The translations under genes were made by a program, and so were the position numbers. The notes below the pieces were generated by a model. The model saw only the letters and a program-made list of their open reading frames with translations. It had not been told where the DNA came from and ran no database searches. Below, piece by piece: positions 1 to 5,297 of a stretch of DNA of 5,325 nt (positions are counted from its first letter, which is position 1; the number at the start of each line of letters is the position of its first letter). This DNA comes from Verrucomicrobiota bacterium (GTDB lineage: Bacteria; Verrucomicrobiota; Verrucomicrobiia; Chthoniobacterales; JAFAMB01): positions 1 to 5,325 of the forward strand of contig JAFAJU010000495.1 in NCBI GenBank assembly GCA_019236035.1. Direction: 5' to 3'.

Positions 1-529
1 CATCCAGAATCGCGGCCTCATGTAAATCGATTGGAATTCCAAGATAAAACTGGCGCAAGAGAAAAATTCCAAAGGCATTAAACGTTACCGGTATAATCAG
101 TCCGCCATAGGTGTTTACCATGCCCATCTTCTGAACCAGTATAAACAGAGGAACTATGATCACTTGCAACGAAACCAGGAATGTAGAGAAGATGGCGAGA
201 AAAATGGTTTCTCTGCCAGGGAATTTAAGCCGCGCGAATGCAAACCCGGCCATCGAATGCAGAAGCAGCGCAACGACCGTAATCGTACCCGCGACAAAAA
301 ATGTATTGAGAATGTATCGCAGGAACGGCAACTCTGTAAAAACGTACCGGTAATTGTCTAGCGTCGGATGCTTAGGAATCAGGCTCGAATTGAATATTTC
401 TCCGGGCTCCTTCACCGAGGCCGATAGCATCCAGATGAGCGGCGACGCAGTTAACATCGCCAGCACGGCTGTCCCAACGATCAGCATCCATCGACTCAAG
501 CGAATACTGGATGTTCCTGTTTCATTCAT
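1..529 (-). CDS. Sugar ABC transporter permease, MalG type (3' end cut off)
   Basis: This is the second inner-membrane permease subunit of a carbohydrate ABC importer. Reading from ATG at 529 gives 176 residues (MNETGTSSIRLSRWMLIVGT...) that stay open to the window edge, against roughly 270-300 residues usual for the family. A first membrane segment lies at about 15-36, followed by the family-typical external stretch SASVKEPGEIF (36-46). Further hydrophobic segments lie at about 72-98, 108-132 and 141-160. FAFARLKFPGRE (96-107) and VPLFILVQKMGMVNTYGG (126-143) are typical MalG-type blocks. The cytoplasmic EAA loop, which docks on the ATPase, begins at E171 (HEAAILD), just where the window ends. 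The gene follows the MalF-type gene with only CAGGTT between that gene's TAG and this ATG. The two genes are in the same frame, so translation is probably coupled. The missing part is a window artefact, not evidence of truncation. The transported sugar is unknown. Confidence 0.93.
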   Translation of the reverse strand, partial: MNETGTSSIRLSRWMLIVGTAVLAMLTASPLIWMLSASVKEPGEIFNSSLIPKHPTLDNYRYVFTELPFLRYILNTFFVAGTITVVALLLHSMAGFAFARLKFPGRETIFLAIFSTFLVSLQVIIVPLFILVQKMGMVNTYGGLIIPVTFNAFGIFLLRQFYLGIPIDLHEAAILD

Positions 530-535
530 AACCTG

Positions 536-1453
536 CTAAGTCAGATGGAAACGACCTCCCCTCGTCGCGGCAAACATGATCAACGTCAGCACCAGCAAAA
601 TCACCACCAGAAACGAAGCCATAGCCGCTGCGTACCCGTAGTTATTAAATTTGAAAGCCTGCTCGTAGATATAAAAAACAGCAAGCGAAGTAGAATTAGC
701 CGGTCCACCATTCGTCATAACGTAAATGATATCGAATGCCTGGGACCCGGAAACAGCAGAGACGGTAGAAACCAAAAGGACGAAGAAACTCGTCGGGCGC
801 AGCAGGGGCAGCGTGATTCTGGTAAACATAGTCCAAGACTTGGCGCCATCGATTTGAGCTGCTTCGTAGTACTCTCTGGGGATCTCCTGCAACCCGGATA
901 AAAATATAACCATATAGTACCCCATAAGGAACCAGATCGTAATCACGAGGACAGCCGCCAACGCAAACCGCGGATCACCTAGCCACGCCTGGCCCGGAAT
1001 TCCGATCATCTCCAATACGCGATTAACGAACCCGATCTTGTCGATGAGAAGCACTTTCCAGACGAGGGCGATGACGACCAGGCTGACAACGTACGGCATA
1101 AAAAACAGACTCCTCCAGACTCCAATGAGCGGGATCCGTTGTCTCACCAACAAGGCAAGCCCGAGCCCGCTCACATAGAGACCCGGCACGAGGCAAAGCA
1201 CATACACGATGGTTACCCAGAGGCTTCCAAGGAACAACGGATCCCGGAACATCCGATAGTAATTGGCGAGCCCGATAAACTTATACCCCCCGAATCCGTC
1301 CACGCTGAAGAAGCCAAGGCTCAACGCCAGCACCATCGGAATCGCCACAAATATCAGGAGCCCGATCGTGTCCGGCAGAATGAAAAGCCACGCGGCAAGC
1401 GCTTCCTTGCGCGACCGCGTCCAGAACAGTCCATGTTTCTTTTGCACCGGCAT
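536..1453 (-). CDS. Sugar ABC transporter permease, MalF type
   Basis: This 305-residue inner-membrane subunit would form the sugar channel with the MalG-type partner encoded next. It has a basic cytoplasmic N-terminus (MPVQKKHGLFWTRSRKEALA). Hydrophobic segments lie at about 20-50, 75-103, 115-137, 163-186, 222-245 and 274-295, the six expected of a short MalF-type protein without MalF's large periplasmic insert. The ATPase-docking EAA loop is clear at 197-220 (EAAQIDGAKSW, then ITLPLLRP). GLANYYRMFRDPLF (61-74) and DIIYVMTNGGPANST (241-255) are further family hallmarks. ATG 1453 is the only possible start: reading upstream in frame gives no ATG, GTG or TTG before a TAG. The Shine-Dalgarno is weak (GGGCGG directly before the ATG). 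The gene lies 68 bp downstream of the binding-protein gene, almost certainly in one operon with it. Family assignment is secure; sugar specificity is not readable. Confidence 0.95.
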   Translation of the reverse strand: MPVQKKHGLFWTRSRKEALAAWLFILPDTIGLLIFVAIPMVLALSLGFFSVDGFGGYKFIGLANYYRMFRDPLFLGSLWVTIVYVLCLVPGLYVSGLGLALLVRQRIPLIGVWRSLFFMPYVVSLVVIALVWKVLLIDKIGFVNRVLEMIGIPGQAWLGDPRFALAAVLVITIWFLMGYYMVIFLSGLQEIPREYYEAAQIDGAKSWTMFTRITLPLLRPTSFFVLLVSTVSAVSGSQAFDIIYVMTNGGPANSTSLAVFYIYEQAFKFNNYGYAAAMASFLVVILLVLTLIMFAATRGGRFHLT

Positions 1454-1476
1454 CCGCCCAGACTTTCGATTTCTAC

Positions 1477-1503
1477 GCCGGGCTCGCGTCTAACCAACCC
1501 GGC
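1477..1503. repeat. Short inverted repeat between binding-protein and permease genes
   Basis: GCCGGG at 1477-1482 and CCCGGC at 1498-1503 form 6-bp arms around a 15-base loop in the 68-bp gap (1454-1521) between the two genes. In sugar transporter operons, intercistronic stem-loops here can protect the binding-protein mRNA and lower permease expression. That role is an inference. No T-run follows, so it is not a clear terminator. Confidence 0.35.
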
Positions 1504-1521
1504 ATGAACCGGCCCTGCTCA

Positions 1522-2919
1522 TCAAAGCATGGGTGCGCCTGAATACCCGGCAAGGAAACTATCAATCAACTGAGCCCCCTGCTCCGCTGTCTGTTTAGGA
1601 TCTGCTCCGTTCAATTGGGAGGCCTGGATCGAATCCGAGACCGCCTTGTAGACCTCCGGTGCCAGACGCGGTTCCCCTCTGCCAGTTGGGAAAATGACAT
1701 CCTTAAACATCTTCATCGCGGCACTGTCGTATCCCCCGGCGGCAGTTGCCTTATCCAAGGCAGACTTACGTGGTGAAACATCGCTCTTGGCCTTAATGCA
1801 CCAGTCGACCACTCTCTGGATGGAGTCCTGCTGCATCGATCCGAGCGCCCAGACACAGAATTTCGCTGCCTCCTCCGGATTCGGGCCCTTTGCGTTGGCA
1901 ACAAAAGCCCATCCCCCCAAGTCGCTACTCGGTTGACCACCGGGCGGGAGTGGTAACGGAAAAACGCCGTACTGAAAGTCTTTTGCGTTCTCGCGCAGAG
2001 CACTTATACCCCAAATCCCAACATTTTGGATGGCACAGTATCCCGCAGCCAAGTTGGCGACAACGTCCCAGACGCCGCCACCCAGGAAATTGCGCGAGGC
2101 AACGTTCTGCTTGATGGAATCTTGCCAGAATTTGAGCGCCTGGACAGTACCAGGAGAATTAAACGCGCTCTTCTTTCCATCCGGCGCTACTATATCGCCG
2201 CCCCCCTGCCACATGAATGGATACCAGGTAAATGTCTGATAGTAACCGGGCGTCGTCTCGAATAGACAACCAAATCGATTCCCCTTAGTTAACTTGTGCG
2301 CAAGCTCAAGGAGCTCGTCCCAGGTTTTCGGGACGTCCTTTTCGGAAAGCCCTGCCTCTTCGAACGCCTTGACGCTGTAAAACATCCCCATCGGTTCGAC
2401 TTCCATCGGGAGTCCGTAGATCTTGCCCTCCACTTCCCGAGTTCTCATCACGTTCGGGAAAAAGTCCTTTTTCGCTTCTTCGTCCATGTAAGGAGTTAGG
2501 TCGGTCAGCACACCGCCATTTGCGTAACGCAAAAAATCCCCCGGACTGATAATGAAGATGTCGGGTCCATGGCCGGAAGCAAAAGCGGTCTGCAGCTTCG
2601 AGCCGTTCATATAGTCATTGTTCGGCACATACTGAAGCTCCACTTTGACATCGTGCGTTGCGTTCCAACCCGCGACGCAATCTTCAAACCATTTGCTCTG
2701 ACTCGCTACCCCGCCGCGCGGCGCGTAAAACTGCCAGAATGAAAGGGTCTTGGTCGCCGCCGCCCTTGCGGTGTGAATGAAAAATGGGGCAAATACCGAC
2801 GATACCGCCGCGGCAGCAGCAATTTTACCGCCCGTTTTAAGTAACTCCCTGCGGGTAACTCCCGCCGCCACATCAGCCAACTGGTCTGAGCTGTTATTTT
2901 CCAACTTCGTCTCCGCCAT
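1522..2919 (-). CDS. Sugar ABC transporter substrate-binding protein with Tat signal
   Basis: This 465-residue extracytoplasmic protein would capture a carbohydrate and deliver it to the two permeases encoded downstream. The N-terminus is a twin-arginine signal: VTRRELLKTGG (21-31) with R23-R24, a long hydrophobic Ala/Val/Phe stretch (32-50) and an AxA-type cleavage region around ARA (51-53). No lipobox cysteine is seen. The mature part fits the SBP_bac_1 (cluster B) fold: ANGGVLTDLTPYMD (133-146), GKIYGLPMEVEPMGMFYS (165-182), KTWDELLELAHKLT (198-211). Aromatic patches that could stack on sugar rings are WYPFMWQGGGD (232-242), GIWGI (301-305) and LGGWAF (334-339). Length is normal for the family. 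ATG 2919 is the only start: a TAA lies in frame 21 bases upstream and an AAGGA Shine-Dalgarno is well placed. It is the first gene of the operon and is divergent from the LacI-type gene. The ligand is undetermined. Confidence 0.95.
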   Translation of the reverse strand: MAETKLENNSSDQLADVAAGVTRRELLKTGGKIAAAAAVSSVFAPFFIHTARAAATKTLSFWQFYAPRGGVASQSKWFEDCVAGWNATHDVKVELQYVPNNDYMNGSKLQTAFASGHGPDIFIISPGDFLRYANGGVLTDLTPYMDEEAKKDFFPNVMRTREVEGKIYGLPMEVEPMGMFYSVKAFEEAGLSEKDVPKTWDELLELAHKLTKGNRFGCLFETTPGYYQTFTWYPFMWQGGGDIVAPDGKKSAFNSPGTVQALKFWQDSIKQNVASRNFLGGGVWDVVANLAAGYCAIQNVGIWGISALRENAKDFQYGVFPLPLPPGGQPSSDLGGWAFVANAKGPNPEEAAKFCVWALGSMQQDSIQRVVDWCIKAKSDVSPRKSALDKATAAGGYDSAAMKMFKDVIFPTGRGEPRLAPEVYKAVSDSIQASQLNGADPKQTAEQGAQLIDSFLAGYSGAPML

Positions 2920-2925
2920 AATGGG

Positions 2926-2930
2926 TCCTT
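2926..2930 (-). promoter_or_regulatory. Shine-Dalgarno of the binding-protein gene
   Basis: On the minus strand AAGGA lies six bases before ATG 2919. It is the only strong Shine-Dalgarno in the window and it settles this start. It fits strong translation of the binding protein, which importers usually need in excess over permeases. Confidence 0.75.
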
Positions 2931-2938
2931 GTTTCGAA

Positions 2939-3078
2939 GGTTACCCCCCAGGCGAGTTCATTTCTCGAGTTCGCGCCCAGCCATCGCCTATGCCCTTCAA
3001 ACGTGCGCGGTAAACCACGCACGCTCAAGAGGCATTACGCGACTTCAGCAGAGCAATGCGGATGTCCGGGGGGTATCC
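2939..3078 (-). repeat. Distant inverted repeat bracketing the leader (11-base arms)
   Basis: GGTTACCCCCC (2939-2949) and GGGGGGTATCC (3068-3078) are inverted copies matching at 10 of 11 positions, 118 bases apart in the divergent control region. In a long minus-strand transcript the arms could pair, closing a domain just upstream of the binding-protein Shine-Dalgarno and enclosing the 3002-3023 hairpin. If transcription starts near 3066, as the tentative promoter suggests, the first arm is not transcribed and the pairing cannot form in RNA. Chance is possible because six of the pairs come from G/C runs. Confidence 0.3.
3002..3023 (-). other. Hairpin in the binding-protein mRNA leader
   Basis: CGTGCGCGG (3002-3010), loop TAAA, CCACGCACG (3015-3023). 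The plus strand has one C/A mismatch (3008/3017). In the minus-strand RNA the same position becomes a U-G wobble, so all nine pairs form around a UUUA loop. The hairpin lies about 80 bases before the binding-protein start. Only three U residues follow it, so it is not a standard terminator. It could be a leader structure, an mRNA-stability element or, as DNA, a second protein-binding palindrome. What is seen is the symmetry; any function is inference. Confidence 0.5.
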
Positions 3079-3099
3079 AATCCAAATTCTGGTTTGCAA
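3072..3099 (-). promoter_or_regulatory. Tentative sigma-70-type promoter for the importer operon
   Basis: On the minus strand TTGCAA (3099-3094) is followed after 16 bases by GATACC (3077-3072). Both hexamers are imperfect matches to TTGACA and TATAAT. The -35 lies inside the palindromic operator, which would allow direct repression. It would give a leader of roughly 145 bases containing the 3002-3023 hairpin. This is a weak call made mainly from position. Confidence 0.22.
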
Positions 3100-3122
3100 T
3101 CGATTACAGCCTAAGATATCAC
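3094..3122 (+). promoter_or_regulatory. Tentative sigma-70-type promoter for the LacI-type gene
   Basis: TTGCAA (3094-3099), a 17-base spacer and TATCAC (3117-3122) make a poor but correctly spaced promoter. TTGCAA is its own reverse complement, so the same hexamer could serve as -35 for both divergent promoters. The operator overlaps it, so autorepression would follow. Transcription would start near 3129, about 33 bases before the ATG. Confidence 0.22.
3095..3108. promoter_or_regulatory. LacI-family operator palindrome
   Basis: TGCAATCGATTACA is a 14-bp palindrome with one asymmetric base pair (C3097 against A3106) and a central CG. It matches every fixed position of TGNAANCGNTTNCA, the pattern seen for LacI/PurR/CcpA-type sites, where the hinge-helix leucine intercalates at the central CpG. 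The neighbouring regulator has the matching parts: recognition segment TATVSRAL and hinge NAIARSLRTQ with a central Leu. It is the only full match I found in the window and lies in the divergent control region, so control of both the regulator and the importer is the natural reading. Binding has not been shown. Confidence 0.7.
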
Positions 3123-3148
3123 CGTGTCAGGGTCAAGCGTTACAGCCT
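3104..3148 (+). repeat. Direct repeat TTACAGCCT, 36 bp apart
   Basis: TTACAGCCT occurs at 3104-3112 and again at 3140-3148. The first copy contains the right half of the operator palindrome. The second may be a half-site downstream of the tentative LacI-gene promoter. The left half is not recognisable there, so a second full operator is not claimed. Confidence 0.35.
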
Positions 3149-3161
3149 CCCCCGCGCAACT

Positions 3162-4163
3162 ATGACTTTCAGTGATCTGGCCAAGCAGCTGAATGTTAGT
3201 ACTGCCACGGTCTCTCGGGCGTTGAGTCGTCCCGAGACCGTCGCACCGGCCACCAGAGAACGCGTTCTCGAAGTCGTCCGGCGTTCCGGTTATCAAATGA
3301 ACGCGATCGCCAGGTCGCTGCGCACGCAATCGACGCGGACAATTGGCATTATCGTGTCAGATATTCGAAATCCCTTCTTTTCCGCCATTGTAAAGGCCGT
3401 CGAAGACGTCGCCAGAACCAATGGTTATTCTGTCTTGATCTGCAATGCCGACGAAGACGGCCGGAACGAAGAAGTGGCGCTACAGCTTTTGATCGAACGC
3501 CAGGTTTCCGGTCTGATTCATTGTTCGGCCGGAGCGAATCTCAATCTGCTCCGAATCCTGCAGAAGAAATCGATTCCCCTGGTCGACCTGGATCGCCAGT
3601 CGGGACTCGAAAACGTCGATACAGTAGTACTCGACAATCAACTGGGCGCAGCCCTGGCCACCCGGCATTTGGTGGATCTCGGTCACAAACGCGTCGCCAT
3701 CATCTCTGGCCCGAAACATTTGTCCAATGCGCGCACGCGACTCGACGGCTTCCGCAAAACGCTGAGATCGGCACACATTATCAGCCAGAAAAAGTACACC
3801 GAGTTCGGCGATTTCCGTGAACAATCTGGACGGGACGCTGCCGAACGGCTTTTGGCTTTGCCGACCCCGCCGAGCGCCATCTTTGTGGCCAACAATGAGA
3901 TGATGGCCGGTGCGCTCTTTGCGATCCGGCAACGGCGGATAAAAGTTCCGCGTGACCTTTCGCTGGTCGGCTTTGATGATGCGCGCTGGGCACAATATTC
4001 CGATCCACCCTTAACCGTGGTATCGCAGCCGACCGAGGCCATGGGAAAAAAGGCCGCCGAATTGCTTTTGGGACGTCTGCAAGGTGAGAAGCTGGCCAAT
4101 ACGATCGTGTTCGAACCACAGCTCGTGGTTCGCCGCTCGACCGCACCCCCCAAGCGAAAGTAG
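3162..4163 (+). CDS. LacI-family transcriptional regulator
   Basis: This 333-residue cytoplasmic regulator probably represses the divergent sugar importer until a ligand binds. Residues 1-22 are the LacI helix-turn-helix (MTFSDLAKQLNVSTATVSRA). They are followed by PETVAPATRERVLEVVRRSGY (24-44) and the hinge helix NAIARSLRTQ (47-56). The periplasmic-binding-protein-like effector domain starts at TIGIIVSDIRNPFF (60-73). Likely ligand-contact positions by family analogy are D67, R192 in ARTRLDGF, the FVANNEMMAG block (241-250) and D273 in VGFDDA. Length is standard. The frame is open upstream to a GTG at 3003, but the residues in between resemble nothing. ATG 3162 puts the HTH at the N-terminus, although no Shine-Dalgarno precedes it. 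The stop TAG (4161-4163) lies inside an intergenic repeat. The effector is unknown; the imported sugar or its phosphate is the usual case. Confidence 0.95.
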   Translation: MTFSDLAKQLNVSTATVSRALSRPETVAPATRERVLEVVRRSGYQMNAIARSLRTQSTRTIGIIVSDIRNPFFSAIVKAVEDVARTNGYSVLICNADEDGRNEEVALQLLIERQVSGLIHCSAGANLNLLRILQKKSIPLVDLDRQSGLENVDTVVLDNQLGAALATRHLVDLGHKRVAIISGPKHLSNARTRLDGFRKTLRSAHIISQKKYTEFGDFREQSGRDAAERLLALPTPPSAIFVANNEMMAGALFAIRQRRIKVPRDLSLVGFDDARWAQYSDPPLTVVSQPTEAMGKKAAELLLGRLQGEKLANTIVFEPQLVVRRSTAPPKRK

Positions 4164-4217
4164 CATAGGCTTCCAGCCCGTATTATCGCCCGCGAAATAC
4201 GCCAAAGGACGCGAAAA
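4160..4217 (+). repeat. Intergenic repeat, inverted copy (R)
   Basis: This reads GTAGCATAGGCTTCCAGCC and continues through CGCCCGCGAAATACGCC to GACGCGAAAA. It matches the reverse complement of 4322-4383 except for one substitution (C4179) and a two-base deletion (GA missing after GTATTA). Its first bases contain the TAG stop of the LacI-type gene, and GCGAAAG just before it recalls the A-rich end of a further unit. It is the only copy in this orientation. Confidence 0.9.
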
Positions 4218-4259
4218 TTTAGATAAGGGCTGAAAGGGAATCCTCTTCATCTCAAAGAC

Positions 4260-4321
4260 TTTTTTCGCGTTGCTTGGCGTGTTTCGCGGGCGATCTAATA
4301 CAGGCTGGAAACCTATGCTAC
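4260..4321 (-). repeat. Intergenic repeat, direct copy 1 (62 bp)
   Basis: On the minus strand the unit runs from GTAGCATAGGTTTCCAGCC to ACGCGAAAAAA. It differs from copy 2 at a handful of sites: T for C in the GGCTTCC hairpin arm, AAACAC for AAATAC, and CAAGCA for AAAGGA. It abuts copy 2 exactly, so the period is 62 bp. Within the unit, ACGCGAAA/ACGCCAAA-like words recur every 8-10 bases. The spacer 4218-4259 between copy R and this copy is non-repetitive and holds nothing I recognise. Confidence 0.9.
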
Positions 4322-4383
4322 TTTTTTCGCGTCCTTTGGCGTATTTCGCGGGCGATCTAATACAGGCTGGAAGCCTATGCTAC
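4322..4383 (-). repeat. Intergenic repeat, direct copy 2 (62 bp)
   Basis: This is a full unit. On the minus strand it starts GTAGCATAGGCTTCCAGCCT, contains the small perfect hairpin AGGCT-TCC-AGCCT, then CGCCCGCGAAATACGCC, and ends GACGCGAAAAAA. Its TAG (4382-4380) is the stop codon of the isomerase-like gene. It is closer to the inverted copy R than to its tandem neighbour copy 1. Confidence 0.9.
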
Positions 4384-5255
4384 TTTTTCGCGTTCTTTGG
4401 CGTGTTTCGCGGGCGATCCAAATCTCTGAGGGTTGCCAACGCGGTTAACAGTCCTTCCTTCCGCCGTTGCACGGGCCCGCTCGGCCAGCCGAACTCAGCA
4501 TCCTCGTGCTCAATACTGACGAATCCGTTATAGCCCGTTTCCCGATTCAGGTAGTTCAGGAATAGGCCCCAGTCCATTTCACCCCGGCCAGGTAATCGGT
4601 ACTCCCACCAGTTCCCGCAATAGCCAAAGTCCTGAACACGTTCCCGGAACAACTTCGTGTCCTTGGCGTGCAGCAGAAAGAGTCGGTTTCCGAATTCGTG
4701 GACAGCCGGGCTCGGATCAATTCCCTGCCAAAGCAGATGCGACGGGTCGAACTCGAGGCCGACCTGAGAAGATTTGACCAGTGAAAATAGCTTGCGCCAT
4801 CCCTGCGGAGTAGTCGCAACGTAGTTCTTGTGCCTTCCCGGCCAATTCTCGATCAGGATCTTAGTTCCGGCCGGGTTGCCGGCAGCTACCGTTTCGAGCA
4901 ACTCGGCAATATCATGATAGTTTTCATCCTCGGAAATTGTTTCATTGCGGCCAGGGAAAACCACCAGTGCCGGTACCTCCGCCTCTGAGGCTTCGGTGAA
5001 ACCTCTCCTGACCAAGTCGCGAACCCGGTTGCGTTCGCCGGCGTTATGATCGAGCAGGTTACCAAAAACTGTGAGAGCGCATACTTCCAACCCGGCGCTC
5101 CGCACAATTTCGACAGCGCCCGCCGTATTAACCGGGTCATGAATATGTCGCGCGACATCAATCTCCAGGCCGTCAAAGCCTGCTTGCTTCGCCCATTCGG
5201 CCACCTCCGCAAGCGGCAAATCGCCGAACACCGCTGTATAAAACGCAAACTTCAT
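4380..5255 (-). CDS. Sugar phosphate isomerase/epimerase-like TIM-barrel protein
   Basis: This 291-residue protein belongs to the xylose isomerase-like/AP-endonuclease-2 superfamily: single-domain, cytoplasmic TIM barrels that usually isomerise or epimerise sugars or cyclitols using a divalent metal. Barrel start: MKFAFYTAVFGDLPLAEVAE, then GFDGLEIDV (26-34). Likely metal ligands by family pattern are E136 (ILIENWPG), D170 and H173 (FDPSHL), H196 (LHAKD) and E249 (SIEHED). YRLPGRGEMDW (219-229) is also typical. ATG 5255 is the only start: no other start codon lies before an in-frame TAG in the upstream hairpin, and the Shine-Dalgarno is poor. The catalytic barrel ends near 279. The last twelve residues, DRPRNTPKNAKK, are encoded by an intergenic repeat and look acquired. 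The gene converges on the LacI-type gene next to a sugar importer, so a role in using the imported compound is plausible. The substrate cannot be read, and inositol- or ketose-active relatives share these motifs. Confidence 0.9.
   Translation of the reverse strand: MKFAFYTAVFGDLPLAEVAEWAKQAGFDGLEIDVARHIHDPVNTAGAVEIVRSAGLEVCALTVFGNLLDHNAGERNRVRDLVRRGFTEASEAEVPALVVFPGRNETISEDENYHDIAELLETVAAGNPAGTKILIENWPGRHKNYVATTPQGWRKLFSLVKSSQVGLEFDPSHLLWQGIDPSPAVHEFGNRLFLLHAKDTKLFRERVQDFGYCGNWWEYRLPGRGEMDWGLFLNYLNRETGYNGFVSIEHEDAEFGWPSGPVQRRKEGLLTALATLRDLDRPRNTPKNAKK
4384..4418 (-). repeat. Intergenic repeat, partial copy 3 inside the isomerase gene
   Basis: This matches only the A/CGCG-rich half of the unit (minus strand GATCGCCCGCGAAACACG to AACGCGAAAAA), and homology stops at 4418. 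It lies wholly inside the 3' end of the isomerase-like gene and encodes its last residues, DRPRNTPKNAKK. Confidence 0.85.
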
Positions 5256-5278
5256 AGATCTTGTTTCGTTGTTGTCAT

Positions 5279-5297
5279 CCTAGGGCTTCGCCCTAGG
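5279..5297. repeat. Perfect stem-loop upstream of the isomerase gene
   Basis: CCTAGGGC (5279-5286), loop TTC, GCCCTAGG (5290-5297) is an 8-bp perfect inverted repeat 23 bases upstream of ATG 5255. No T-run follows in either direction, so it is not a standard terminator. It may end transcription from a gene beyond the window, form a 5' leader hairpin, or be one end of a dispersed intergenic repeat. The adjoining AGGCTGGA (5295-5302) also occurs in the 62-bp repeats. The rest of 5256-5325 shows no clear promoter or gene. Confidence 0.6.

Noticed and set aside
545..1507. Plus-strand reading frames 545-901 and 1139-1507
   Set aside because: They lie opposite the MalF-type gene; His/Arg/Gln/Glu-rich composition is typical of antisense to a hydrophobic coding region.
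3132..3145. Second full operator around the second TTACAGCCT
   Set aside because: Centred on CG 3138-3139 it misses several fixed positions of TGNAANCGNTTNCA on both sides; at most a half-site.
3003..3161. 53-residue N-terminal extension of the LacI-type protein from GTG 3003
   Set aside because: The extension covers the operator and the hairpin, has no family similarity, and would bury the HTH that belongs at the N-terminus. No start codon other than ATG 3162 lies between.
3480..4153. Long antisense reading frames (3480-3995 and 3683-4153, minus) across the regulator
   Set aside because: They are shadows of a clear LacI-family gene; the translations are Arg/Pro/Ser-rich without recognisable motifs.
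4364..4390. Intrinsic terminator (AGGCTGGAAGCCT hairpin then T-run) after the regulator
   Set aside because: The stem is only five pairs and the T-run begins seven bases after it; copy 1 lacks the full stem. It may contribute but is not a standard terminator.
4260..4418. CRISPR array
   Set aside because: The units abut without unique spacers, the period is 62 bp throughout, and one copy is inverted.
4270..4533. Plus-strand 87-residue frame across the repeats
   Set aside because: It is mostly translated tandem repeat (FRGRS...NTGWKPML twice) and then antisense to the isomerase gene; no start signal.
5252..5278. Eight-residue leader peptide (MTTTKQDL) ending in an ATGA overlap with the isomerase start
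   Set aside because: No Shine-Dalgarno precedes it and its ATG touches the stem-loop; such a short frame is easily chance. The frame is open to the window edge, so the tail of an upstream gene cannot be wholly excluded, but it would run through the palindrome.
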